A stretch of DNA of 64,000 nt from Fodinibius sediminis (GTDB lineage Bacteria; Bacteroidota; Rhodothermia; Balneolales; Balneolaceae): positions 1 through 64,000 of the forward strand of contig NZ_FXTH01000013.1 of the NCBI RefSeq assembly GCF_900182555.1, read 5' to 3'. The stretch's first letter is position 1; the number at the start of each line of letters is the position of its first letter. Positions 27,489 through 36,214 of the stretch are shown in pieces. The position numbers and the translations under genes are program-made. The notes below the pieces were generated by a model, which saw only the letters and a list, made by a program, of their open reading frames with translations, ran no database searches and was not told where the DNA came from.

Positions 27489-28526
27489 ATGGTTATAGGA
27501 ATAATTGGGGCAAGCTTTTCAGGACTCATCGCAGGTTCACGGTTGGCAAAGGCCGGTCATGATGTAACAATAATTGAGCGGAACCGCTCCGTGGGCGGAC
27601 GTCTGGCATCGGTTGAACTGGATGATATGATACTGGATTACGGCGTATCCCATTTTTCGGCGCAGACCAGTACTTTCAGGGCATTCCTGGAAGAGCTGAG
27701 TCAAAAAGAAGAAGTACGTGAATGGGCCGAAGAATTCAGCATGTTTGACGGCGATCAGTTTCACGTCGAGGATCCCAATGCATCGCCGCTGACGAAGTAC
27801 GCGCTAACCAACGGCATGCGGGCCATTGCAAAGTATTTGAGCCGCTGGGTGGATATAAAATCCCAGGAAAAGGCGGGAGGGCTCACCTATATAGGACCGG
27901 ATCGCAGCAAGAAACGATCCTGGATGATCAATCTGACGGATATTAATGTCTTCGAATGTGACGCCGTTCTCATTGCTGCCCCGGCTCCGGAGGCTTATGG
28001 GGTCCTTCAGACGGCCCAGGATGAAACGGCCGCTCGGAAAATTATCCGCGTCATTGATGAGGTGTATTATGATGATTGCATCTCCCTGGCTGCGACCTAT
28101 AACCGGGAAGCACCCAACTGGAAAGGAATTGAATGCGAGCGAAGCGCACTCAAATGGATAGGCAACGAATCGTCAAAAAGGGGCATCCGGGATCAAACCG
28201 GTTTGGCCCTTCATTCCTCGCATCCTTTTGCCCGGGAAAATGAAAGAAAGGATGACGAGGAGGTGACACGACAGCTGCTGGAGGAAGCATCCACCATCAC
28301 GGGATCGTGGGTACTGCAGCCTGCGTCCACTTATCTGCACCGGTGGAAATTCTTCAGGGCACGAAATCCCATCGATGAATATTTCATGGAATTGGAAATG
28401 ATTGATGCTCCGCTTGCGTTAATAGGGAACTACTTCGGTGGTCAATCTCTTGAGAATGCCTTTCTGTCAGGCTATAACCTGGCCGAATATTGGATCAATA
28501 AATATAGCGACGTCACCGTAACATAA
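27489..28526 (+). CDS. FAD/NAD(P)-dependent amine-oxidase/renalase-like protein
   Basis: A flavoprotein of 345 residues with IGIIGASFSGLIAGSRL (3-19) as the ADP-binding fold, followed by IIERNRSVGGRLAS (30-43), the GG motif of the renalase/amine oxidase group. The C-terminal region contains YFGGQSLENAFLSGYNLAE, which closes the FAD site. No signal peptide. The substrate is unknown. It is followed at 44 bases by the ABC exporter gene on the same strand, so the two may share a transcript. Confidence 0.82.
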   Translation: MVIGIIGASFSGLIAGSRLAKAGHDVTIIERNRSVGGRLASVELDDMILDYGVSHFSAQTSTFRAFLEELSQKEEVREWAEEFSMFDGDQFHVEDPNASPLTKYALTNGMRAIAKYLSRWVDIKSQEKAGGLTYIGPDRSKKRSWMINLTDINVFECDAVLIAAPAPEAYGVLQTAQDETAARKIIRVIDEVYYDDCISLAATYNREAPNWKGIECERSALKWIGNESSKRGIRDQTGLALHSSHPFARENERKDDEEVTRQLLEEASTITGSWVLQPASTYLHRWKFFRARNPIDEYFMELEMIDAPLALIGNYFGGQSLENAFLSGYNLAEYWINKYSDVTVT

Positions 28527-28570
28527 CGTACTTCCGGAAGACGAAAAGGTAACCCTTAAATCCTGGATCA

Positions 28571-30373
28571 TTGGGTTCGCTGCGTAAATTAAATAGTTAT
28601 TTTAAAAAATATAAAGGTACGATTGTTCTGGGGTCCTTGTTTTTGACGGCTTCGAACTTTTTCCTGGTCTGGATTCCCGTATACCTGCGGCGAACGGTGG
28701 ACCAAGTGTCGGCCATCGAGCTCGACCGATCTCCCGACAGTTTCAGCAGTATTCTGGAGGTTCTCTTCGGCAGCGATGCCAGCTGGGCTCTGGCAAAGAA
28801 TGCCTTGTTGCTGGTGGGGGCTGTGCTATTGTCAGGTATCCTTCTCTTTGCTACACGGCAGACCCTTATCGTAGCCTCGCGCAAAATTGAATTTGACCTG
28901 CGCAACGATATTTTTGACAAGCTTCTGAAACTGCCGCAGCGCTTTTACAGCAAATATAAATCCGGCGAGATTTATGTGCGGGCAACAGAAGATGTTTCCA
29001 AGGTGAGGGAATACTTCGGCCCGGCCTACATGTATACGATCAATACCTTCACCCGGGCGGGTTTCATCATCACGATGATGGTGATTGTGAGTCCGGAGCT
29101 GACCTTCTGGGCCCTGCTGCCCCTGCCGTTCCTGTCGGCCTTTGCCTACTGGGTGAGCGGCTATATCAATGATTATTCACGTATCATCCAGGAGCAGTAT
29201 TCCACCATCGCCGGCCGTGCCCAGGAATCTTTTACAAGCATCAGGCTTATCAAGGCCTATAACCGGGAAGGCTATGAGCGCAAACAGTTTGAACATGAGA
29301 GCGAGCGCTACCGGAAAAAGAAATTGCGACTGGATCTGGTTGAATCCCTTTTTCACCCAACACTGAATTTGCTGATCGGACTCTCGGTAGTGATTGTAGT
29401 CTGGAAAGCCGGGCAGCTGGTTATTGAAGGCACGCTCACGGTGGGTAATATCATGGAATATATTATCTACGTTGCCTACCTGACCTGGCCGGTAGCCTCG
29501 CTGGGATATACCGTGAACCGGTTCCAGCAGGCGATGGCCTCGTGGAAACGCATTGATGAGATGCTGACCGAAGAAGTGGGCATTGCCGATAAAGCGGGCA
29601 CCAACTACGAAATTGACAGCATCAAGGGGGATATCGAATTCAAGAACGTCTCCTTCAAATACCCCGGTGCCAAAGAATATGCGCTCCGGGATATCAACCT
29701 GAAGATCAAAGCCGGGCAGAATGCGGCGATTGTCGGCCGTACCGGCAGTGGGAAAACGACCCTTGTGGAGCTGATTCCCCGGCTGTTCGAAGTGACGGAG
29801 GGAGAAATTCTTATTGATGGAACGAATATTCAGTCAATTCCCTTGGAGCTATTAAGGCAGCATATCGGTCTTGTTCCCCAAGATACGTTTCTCTTCTCTG
29901 ATACCATCGGTGAAAATATTGCCTTTGGCACGGAAGGTGCTACTCAGCAGGATATTGAAGATGCTGCGGAGAAAGCGCAGGTGCGGGATAATATTTTGGA
30001 TTTTGAGAAGAAATTTGAGACTATATTAGGAGAACGGGGAATAACACTTTCCGGTGGACAAAAGCAGCGTACGGCCATTGCACGGGCCCTGATTCGTGAT
30101 CCAGAAATTATTATATTGGATGATTCATTGAGTGCTGTCGATACCAAAACGGAAGAATCCATTCTTCGACATCTTAGGCAGGAGCTGAAGGGAAGAACAA
30201 CCGTGATGATCAGTCATCGGATTTCCACCATAAAAGATGCAGATATTATATACTATATCGAAGATGGAACAGTTGTAGAAAAGGGCACGCACGAAACATT
30301 GTTAGAAGCAGAAGGTCGTTATTCAGTGATGTATAATAAACAACTCATAGAAGAAGAGTTGGCAGAAATATAA
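28571..30373 (+). CDS. ABC exporter half-transporter with degenerate catalytic site (subunit 1)
   Basis: A fused type IV ABC exporter: six membrane segments (about 1-310) then an ATPase domain (about 345-590). Walker A is GRTGSGKTT, the Q-loop LVPQDTF, the signature LSGGQKQR, and Walker B ends ILDDSLS. The glutamate after Walker B is therefore Asp, the known sign of the degenerate subunit in heterodimers such as TM287/288 or BmrCD. The second half-transporter at 31.7 kb has a normal DEATS. The start is TTG. From about 29.8 kb to the end the codons turn visibly AT-richer. Substrate unknown; lipids, peptides or drugs are all possible. Confidence 0.9.
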   Translation: MGSLRKLNSYFKKYKGTIVLGSLFLTASNFFLVWIPVYLRRTVDQVSAIELDRSPDSFSSILEVLFGSDASWALAKNALLLVGAVLLSGILLFATRQTLIVASRKIEFDLRNDIFDKLLKLPQRFYSKYKSGEIYVRATEDVSKVREYFGPAYMYTINTFTRAGFIITMMVIVSPELTFWALLPLPFLSAFAYWVSGYINDYSRIIQEQYSTIAGRAQESFTSIRLIKAYNREGYERKQFEHESERYRKKKLRLDLVESLFHPTLNLLIGLSVVIVVWKAGQLVIEGTLTVGNIMEYIIYVAYLTWPVASLGYTVNRFQQAMASWKRIDEMLTEEVGIADKAGTNYEIDSIKGDIEFKNVSFKYPGAKEYALRDINLKIKAGQNAAIVGRTGSGKTTLVELIPRLFEVTEGEILIDGTNIQSIPLELLRQHIGLVPQDTFLFSDTIGENIAFGTEGATQQDIEDAAEKAQVRDNILDFEKKFETILGERGITLSGGQKQRTAIARALIRDPEIIILDDSLSAVDTKTEESILRHLRQELKGRTTVMISHRISTIKDADIIYYIEDGTVVEKGTHETLLEAEGRYSVMYNKQLIEEELAEI

Positions 30374-30448
30374 TTACTAATAGTAATATTCAATTTACAA
30401 GATCAGTTGCTTGACCGCAGCATGATTTAAAAAAAATAGGAATAGATC

Positions 30449-31672
30449 ATGATTATTGTACCATTAGGTGTTGCATCTGCAACGCCAACAGCTACCCGGC
30501 ATTTATCATCTGTAGCCGTTTGGAGGGAAGGGAGTGTCTTTCTGTTCGACTGTGGAGAAAATGCGCAGATGCGTATGTTGCAGGGCGGACTTAAGCGTTC
30601 TCAAATAGACTATATCTTTATCTCTCATTTTGATACCGATCATTATGCAGGGTTAATTGGATTACTTTCGACCCTGCAGCTGCAGCGGCGCGATCGGAAA
30701 ATCACGCTTGTAGGTCCCGAGGGGCTAAGTGAGTTCATAGAATGGAACTTTGAGTTTTCAAACATCAAGCTAAACTATGAGATTGAGTATGTAGAGCTTT
30801 CCGACGATTTTGAACATGAGCGGGTGGTAGATACCGACGACTATTATGTGGAAGCGCGTCCCCTGAACCATTCCAAGTTTTGTATTGGCTACCGTCTGCA
30901 GGAGAAAGATCTGCCCGGCAAGGTAGATGCCGAAAAGGCCCAGGAACAGGGAATCAGCGAAGACTGGCAGTACAAGGATCTGAAGGCCGGCAAGGATGTG
31001 GAGCTGGACGATGGAACCGTGGTAAAATCGGCGGATATTGTCGGGCACCCGCGTCCGGGCGACAGCTTCGCCTATATTACCGATACCAAATATTGTCCCA
31101 ACTCGGTAAAGCTGGCTAAAAATACAAACGTTCTCCTGCACGAGGCTACGTTCAGCGAAAGCCTGTCCGACAAGGCCGAGGAAACCGGTCATTCCACTGC
31201 CAAGGATGCAGCACGGGTAGCCAACGAAGCCAAGACCAAGCTCTTGGTGATCACCCATTTCTCCGCACGCTATACCAATGAGTATGTATTGCTGCGCGAA
31301 GCGCGAGACGATTTCTTCCCAACCTGGGTTGCTACAGAGCTGCGACCCATCTTTACCGACCCGGCTCATGAAAAAGGTATTATCAAGCCGAAGGTTTATA
31401 TGAAAGAAATCAACCGGGACAACAATAACAAGGGCGGCAAGAACAAGAAGAACTCAAAGCGCAAAAAACGGGTGAAGAGCAAGAAGAAGCGCCGGATGCG
31501 CAAACGCAAGAATTCGCCCGGCAAAAAACGTCGCAGCAGGAAAAGTCGCAGCAGCAGCCAGTCCCGGGGATCAAACGGGAATAAGAGCAGGGGAGGAGAC
31601 AACGGGGGCAGTGAACGAAAACCCAAACAGATCACTCCACGCACCCCCTTCGACGATTTCGATCGATTCTAA
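30449..31672 (+). CDS. RNase Z-like metallo-beta-lactamase-fold protein with basic tail
   Basis: A tRNA 3'-end processing nuclease homologue. Family features are MIIVPLGVASATPTATRH, LFDCGENAQMRM, YRLQEKDLPGKVD, LLHEATFSESLSD, GHSTAKDAARVANEA and ITHFSARY. The normal HxHxDH metal motif is HFDTDH (60-65) here, with Asp62 in place of the second His. The other ligands, in GHST and THFSARY, are in place. Residues about 320-407 form a Lys/Arg/Ser/Gly-rich tail, likely to bind nucleic acid, that ordinary RNase Z lacks. It lies between the two halves of an ABC exporter. Processing of tRNA is likely, but activity with the altered motif is not assured. Confidence 0.85.
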   Translation: MIIVPLGVASATPTATRHLSSVAVWREGSVFLFDCGENAQMRMLQGGLKRSQIDYIFISHFDTDHYAGLIGLLSTLQLQRRDRKITLVGPEGLSEFIEWNFEFSNIKLNYEIEYVELSDDFEHERVVDTDDYYVEARPLNHSKFCIGYRLQEKDLPGKVDAEKAQEQGISEDWQYKDLKAGKDVELDDGTVVKSADIVGHPRPGDSFAYITDTKYCPNSVKLAKNTNVLLHEATFSESLSDKAEETGHSTAKDAARVANEAKTKLLVITHFSARYTNEYVLLREARDDFFPTWVATELRPIFTDPAHEKGIIKPKVYMKEINRDNNNKGGKNKKNSKRKKRVKSKKKRRMRKRKNSPGKKRRSRKSRSSSQSRGSNGNKSRGGDNGGSERKPKQITPRTPFDDFDRF

Positions 31673-31684
31673 ACCATTCTCAGC

Positions 31685-33469
31685 GTGAGCAACAAGCAGA
31701 ACGATAATGCCGTCGATACCCATTTACTTCGGCGGCTTTATCAATTTATAAAACCGTACCGCTGGTATGTCGCTCTGGGCATAGCCCTTACGCTTGCCGC
31801 TTCCTTTTTGGGCACGATCCGCCCGAAGCTGACCCAGGTTGCGGTCGACGATTATATCCGCAATAACGATTTCGAGGGGTTACTGTGGATTGTTGTTCTG
31901 TTGATTGGTGCGCTGGTGGGAGAATTCATCCTGCTGGTTATCAATACCTACCTGACGCGCTGGTTCGGACAGGGTACGCTCTTCAATATGCGGAATGCGG
32001 TCTTCAAGAAGATCCAGTCGCTGCATGTGCAGTTCTTTGACAAGAATCCCATCGGCCGCCTGATAACGCGTACCACCAGTGATATTGAAGCGCTTAGCGA
32101 CTTGCTCAGTGATGGTGTCGTTAATATAATCGGCGATATGTTCCGGATTTTCTTTATCCTGTATTTCATGTTCAGCATGAGCTGGGAACTCTCGCTGGTA
32201 GCCATATCGGTACTGCCGCTGTTATTTTATGCGACTTTTTTATTCAAGGCGAAGGTCCGCGTCTCCTTCCTGAACGTGCGCGACCAGATTGCCCGACTGA
32301 ATTCTTTTGTCCAGGAGCTTATCAACGGAATGGCTGTTGTACAGCTGTTCAACAAGGAAGATCGCCAGCGCGGCAAGTTCCGCGCTATCAACGACAGCTA
32401 TAAGGGGGCCTACCTCGACACTATCTTCTATTTCGCCATCTTCTGGCCTGCTGTTGAGATTATTGCAAGTCTGGCCATGGCGCTGGTGATCTGGTACGGC
32501 GGTGGCCGGGCCATCATGGATCAGGTGACCTTCGGGATACTGCTGGCCTTTGTACAGTATGTACGCGATTTTTTCCGTCCCATCCGGGGACTTTCGGAGA
32601 AGTTTAATACGCTGCAGTCGGCGCTGGCATCATCAGAACGTATTTTTGATGTGCTGGATACGCCCAACGAAGTTACCGACCCTGAAACGCCCCGGCACAT
32701 CGATCAGCCCCGGGGACATATTCGCTTTGATGAAGTGTCGTTTGGCTATAACGAGCAGGAGACGGTGCTTGACGATGTCTCCTTCGAGGCCCAACCGGGC
32801 GAAACCATAGCTATTGTGGGAGCGACGGGGGCGGGTAAATCGACGATTATCAACCTGCTGATGCGATTTTATGATATTGACAAGGGCAAAATTTTCCTGG
32901 ACGGGGTCGACATCCGGGAGCTCACCCTGGAAGAGCTGCGATCCAATTTTGCACTTGTTCTACAGGAAAATGCGCTTTTTTCGGGCACAATCATGGATAA
33001 CATTACCCTTGGCAATCCGGAGATATCGGAGGAGAAAGTCATAAAGACCGCACGGAGTGTGGAGGCCGATCGTTTCATCAACAAGCTGCCCGGCGGATTC
33101 AATTTTGAGCTGAGCGAGCGCGGCGCCTCCCTGTCAATGGGACAGCGGCAGCTGATCTGTTTTATCCGGGCCATGGTTTATGATCCGACCATCCTGGTGC
33201 TGGATGAAGCGACTTCAAACATCGATTCGGAGACCGAGGATATTGTCAACAGGGTTTGTGACCAGCTGATGGAGGATCGCACGTCCATCGTCATTGCCCA
33301 CCGGCTCTCCACCATACATGAAGCTGATCAGATTCTGGTGATGCACAAAGGAAAGATTCGTGAAAAAGGCACCCATGGAGAGCTGCTGCAGAAGGAGAAG
33401 GGCATCTACCGGAAGCTCTACGAACTGCAGTACAAAGAAGAGCTTATCCCAACCTCGAAATCGGCCTGA
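31685..33469 (+). CDS. ABC exporter half-transporter with intact catalytic site (subunit 2)
   Basis: The second fused membrane/ATPase subunit, 594 residues. Six membrane segments occupy about 20-320 and the ATPase about 345-585. Walker A is GATGAGKST, the Q-loop VLQENAL, the signature LSMGQRQL, and Walker B LVLDEATSNID with the catalytic Glu. It would pair with the subunit at 28.6 kb, whose Walker B Glu is Asp, as in asymmetric heterodimeric exporters. The start is GTG 12 bases after the RNase Z stop, so the three genes are likely one transcript. It ends at a terminator. Confidence 0.92.
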   Translation: MSNKQNDNAVDTHLLRRLYQFIKPYRWYVALGIALTLAASFLGTIRPKLTQVAVDDYIRNNDFEGLLWIVVLLIGALVGEFILLVINTYLTRWFGQGTLFNMRNAVFKKIQSLHVQFFDKNPIGRLITRTTSDIEALSDLLSDGVVNIIGDMFRIFFILYFMFSMSWELSLVAISVLPLLFYATFLFKAKVRVSFLNVRDQIARLNSFVQELINGMAVVQLFNKEDRQRGKFRAINDSYKGAYLDTIFYFAIFWPAVEIIASLAMALVIWYGGGRAIMDQVTFGILLAFVQYVRDFFRPIRGLSEKFNTLQSALASSERIFDVLDTPNEVTDPETPRHIDQPRGHIRFDEVSFGYNEQETVLDDVSFEAQPGETIAIVGATGAGKSTIINLLMRFYDIDKGKIFLDGVDIRELTLEELRSNFALVLQENALFSGTIMDNITLGNPEISEEKVIKTARSVEADRFINKLPGGFNFELSERGASLSMGQRQLICFIRAMVYDPTILVLDEATSNIDSETEDIVNRVCDQLMEDRTSIVIAHRLSTIHEADQILVMHKGKIREKGTHGELLQKEKGIYRKLYELQYKEELIPTSKSA

Positions 33470-33495
33470 CCGTGAATGAATACGGTTCTTTTTTT
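33470..33495 (+). terminator. intrinsic terminator after the ABC exporter operon
   Basis: A short hairpin CCGT-loop-ACGG (33470-33473 with 33482-33485) is followed directly by TTCTTTTTTT. It lies immediately after the stop of the second half-transporter gene. Confidence 0.75.
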
Positions 33496-33502
33496 CAGTG
33501 CC

Positions 33503-33545
33503 CAACCAAGGAAGGATTGGCAGGTTAGGCCAATCCTTCCGGTTG
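33503..33545. other. long stem-loop between convergent genes
   Basis: GGAAGGATTGG (33510-33520) pairs perfectly with CCAATCCTTCC (33530-33540), and outer CAACC/GGTTG extend the stem. It has no T-run on either strand, so it may protect mRNA 3' ends or back up the terminator just before it. Confidence 0.6.
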
Positions 33546-33637
33546 AACATCTGTGCTGCTCTCTCTTATTGAATAGTCCGTAACAGGACTTAGGTATTGT
33601 CTCTTTTTCTCTCTTCTCTCTCTTAAGCCTCCCCCAG

Positions 33638-34099
33638 TTAGTTGCTTACGCCTTGACTGCGTCTCCAGCCCTTCCACAGGGGATATCCTTCCCGGTTTCT
33701 GAGCTGAAGCGTCATCTGGTTGCGCACTATTTGTGAAGCAATGATGGCCTGATCGTTGTTAAAGGTAATCCTGGAGCCGGTTACTGTTATGGTATCGCCC
33801 TTGTTAAATGGCTCCTGACGGTCGATGAACCAGGCGGGACCAAGGTGAACAGGGACGGTTTCCTCCCCGGTTTGCAGCAGGAGGTGAACCCCCGTTGTAA
33901 TGGCTTTTCTGTTCTTTGCGGTATAGGTGACCTCCATAACCTCTCCGCTGATCGTTTCAACGGTGGTCGTATCGAAGGGGCGCGTATAGGATTGCATGGC
34001 GTCCTGGCCCCGTCCCATACCCCGCTGCGCCCACAGGGTGGGTACGGTTATCAGGCAAATTATAAGCGTCAAACTGAAAGAGGTAAATAATGGTTTCAT
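33638..34099 (-). CDS. small exported protein, possible MamS/OB-fold-like domain
   Basis: A 153-residue exported protein: signal peptide MKPLFTSFSLTLIICLITVP cut near LWAQ. The mature part has an OB-fold-like run of strands (VETISGEVMEV, HLLLQTGEETVPVHLGPAWF, GDTITVTGSRI, AIIASQIVRNQMTLQLRN) and a final GYPLWKGW. This layout reminds me of the periplasmic MamS/YgiW-type small domains, but the match is weak. Third gene of a minus-strand group with a beta-barrel-like protein and a Gln/Met-rich protein. Function unknown. Confidence 0.6.
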   Translation of the reverse strand: MKPLFTSFSLTLIICLITVPTLWAQRGMGRGQDAMQSYTRPFDTTTVETISGEVMEVTYTAKNRKAITTGVHLLLQTGEETVPVHLGPAWFIDRQEPFNKGDTITVTGSRITFNNDQAIIASQIVRNQMTLQLRNREGYPLWKGWRRSQGVSN

Positions 34100-34138
34100 G
34101 GCAAGTGATTGTAAATGGGTTCATGAAGAATGTATCTG

Positions 34139-35092
34139 CTAAAATCTGATGTTCCAGCCAAGTCCCATGGAGAAGTCGGAGGATGATTCACTTAATCCCC
34201 AGCTGAGGGTGCTGTTAAGCGACACATGCTGGGAAGCAAAATAGCCGATGCCCAGGTTGAGATTTCGGGGAGGATCATAGGTATCGATAACCTCCGTATA
34301 TCCCGTGAACGTGCCGTTGATAAGCCAGCTTCCGCCCCCCAGTGACCGACCGATTCCAAAGCTGTAGGTCAACGGATTCTGAAGTTCCAGATCCGGCAGA
34401 TCGCCGAACCACCATTTCATGATGTTTGCCATGAAATAATAGCTGCTGATGCTCCGGGAGGCCGACACGCCGATCCCGTAATCCCATTCGCCGGTACCGA
34501 AACCGCTGCTGGGATCGGCCAGTGGAAATTTGAGAGCCGAATTTAGCCGGATGGCTGTTGCGCCCGAAAGGGAGGAATACAGCTTCAGGTTGGCATAGAG
34601 TGTAGGATCACCGAAACTGCTTTGGGTATAGGAACTGGTATCCGGAAGTACCACATCAGTCCCACTTTCGGCCTGGTAGCCGATGTCGCTGCCTGTAGCA
34701 TTCATTATATGCTTTCCTCCGCCTCCACCACTTCCATCGCCGTCTTTCCCCCCATTACCGCCTGGACCGGGCCCCCGACCTGAAGAGTCACGGACCACTT
34801 TGTGTTCCGGACCGCCGGTCGGGATATACCCGGCTCCTCCATAGGAAATCCAGGGAGAATTCTGCACGATAAAAGGGACGGAAAAGGAAACCGACAGGTT
34901 CTCGCCCGCTATCCCAAATCCATTGGAGAAGGAAAAGCTAGCAGTGCTTTCATCAAAGAAATAGGAACCGGTTGAAAACTGAAGACTTCCCGAATAGGAA
35001 AGATCCTGTGCCCGGGACCGGCCGGCTGTGAGCATAAAGCCGGCACTCATCATCAGTATGAACCAACCCCGCTTGGAATGTAAAAGATCCAT
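34139..35092 (-). CDS. outer-membrane beta-barrel-like protein with glycine-rich loop
   Basis: Residues 1-28 are a signal peptide (SRAQ). The rest alternates polar and apolar residues in 10-residue strands and ends with GLGWNIRF, a terminal aromatic typical of outer membrane barrels. Between about residues 100 and 130 lies a Gly/Asp/Lys loop (GPGPGGNGGKDGDGSGGGGG) that should be exposed. I recognise no named family; it resembles transporter-like barrel proteins of the meta-pathway type. It lies between two other exported proteins of the same transcription unit. Confidence 0.65.
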   Translation of the reverse strand: MDLLHSKRGWFILMMSAGFMLTAGRSRAQDLSYSGSLQFSTGSYFFDESTASFSFSNGFGIAGENLSVSFSVPFIVQNSPWISYGGAGYIPTGGPEHKVVRDSSGRGPGPGGNGGKDGDGSGGGGGKHIMNATGSDIGYQAESGTDVVLPDTSSYTQSSFGDPTLYANLKLYSSLSGATAIRLNSALKFPLADPSSGFGTGEWDYGIGVSASRSISSYYFMANIMKWWFGDLPDLELQNPLTYSFGIGRSLGGGSWLINGTFTGYTEVIDTYDPPRNLNLGIGYFASQHVSLNSTLSWGLSESSSDFSMGLGWNIRF

Positions 35093-35130
35093 GTTACGGC
35101 CCCCTTCATTAGTTACCAGTCAGTGATCCG

Positions 35131-35697
35131 TTAGTTGTTGATTTGATCGCGGTCCTGGAGTTGGTCGCGGTCCTGATCCTGATCAGGGTCCTGCATTTGA
35201 TCCTGGTCGTGGAGCCGCAGCCGGATGCGATCCATCGTCTCCACCGCATCTTCAGCCTGGTCAGTCATCTCATGGAGGCGCTGGCGAAGCTGATCCATAT
35301 CGCGCTGCATATCCTGGTCGCGAACCATGTCGCGGTTCTGTAACATCTGGTCACACCGTTCGGCGGCATTTTTCATATTGCCGAGGGTGAGTCCCAGCTG
35401 TTCGCCGAAGCGATGCATATTCTGATACTGGTTCCGCATCTGCTCGTTCTGAGCCTGCTCCATGCTTTGATTCATTTGCTGATTCATCGTGTGCGTTCGC
35501 TCCTGGAGCTGGTTCATTCGCTGCATCATTTGCTGCATCTGCTGGTGATGCTGCTGCATTTGCTGCTGCATCTGTTGTTGCTGTTGCATCTGCTGTTGCT
35601 GCTGCTGTTGTTGGCCTTTTTGCTGGGCAAAAGCGGCTGTGGTAAGCATTAGAAACATCAAAAATGCAGAGCTGATTACGTTGATTGTCCTTTTCAT
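35131..35697 (-). CDS. exported Gln/Met-rich coiled-coil protein
   Basis: A 188-residue protein with a signal peptide (MKRTINVISSAFLMFLMLTT, cut near AFAQ). Residues about 26-75 are almost only Gln, Met and His (runs of QQQQ and MQQ). The middle is a charged coiled coil with one Cys (ERCDQML), and the C-terminus repeats DQD/DRD units. Met/His/Gln-rich segments can bind copper or stick to surfaces; neither is shown. First gene of the minus-strand trio, divergent from two lipoprotein genes. Confidence 0.65.
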   Translation of the reverse strand: MKRTINVISSAFLMFLMLTTAAFAQQKGQQQQQQQQMQQQQQMQQQMQQHHQQMQQMMQRMNQLQERTHTMNQQMNQSMEQAQNEQMRNQYQNMHRFGEQLGLTLGNMKNAAERCDQMLQNRDMVRDQDMQRDMDQLRQRLHEMTDQAEDAVETMDRIRLRLHDQDQMQDPDQDQDRDQLQDRDQINN

Positions 35698-36214
35698 AAT
35701 AGTCTCCTCAATAAGTATCTGTTAGGTAATTATAGATTCTGGTACTCTTGTACAGGGATAGTATATACATCGCCCTGACAGGGGAATGAGTAGGTATTCC
35801 CGAATGGCATGTAGTTTATTGGCCCGGCCGCCTATAGGATAAAATACTACAACATGGAGCGGTTACGGCGCTTCGTGCAGTATCTGCCAATGCACTTAAA
35901 CAATGCACTTAAAGTACCGGGCGTTTTCAGTGCATGGGAACAAGGAGGGTGCCTGCGTCGGCTTTGCATGCCTGAAGTTGTAAGTGACTGCACGGTAATA
36001 AACTGCTGCAATGGAATTCCACGGCATCATTATATACCCACAGTATGGTGCTCTAAAGCCCTACAGCTTCGATCATAATAACCCGCATGGGGTTACAGTA
36101 TTTACAGCACAGTGCAGGTGTGGCCGGGGGCAGTACCTTATGTATGAAGAAGCAGGAGGTGCTTTTTTAGCACACCTAATAAAAATAAAAACTTAGTAAT
36201 TAAGAGGTATAGGG
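35698..36214. other. divergent intergenic region with 13-base tandem repeat
   Basis: About 500 bases between the Gln/Met-rich gene and the first lipoprotein gene. It must hold promoters for both directions. The only structure I see is a perfect tandem duplication of CAATGCACTTAAA (35888-35900 and 35901-35913). Short open frames here show no codon bias or family match. Confidence 0.5.
35888..35913. repeat. two tandem copies of CAATGCACTTAAA
   Basis: Two exact adjacent 13-base copies in the divergent promoter region. They could be paired binding sites for a regulator or a simple duplication. Confidence 0.7.

Noticed and set aside
35854-36196. Two short plus-strand frames in the divergent promoter region
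   Set aside because: No coding signature; they cover the tandem repeat and the promoter of the lipoprotein gene.
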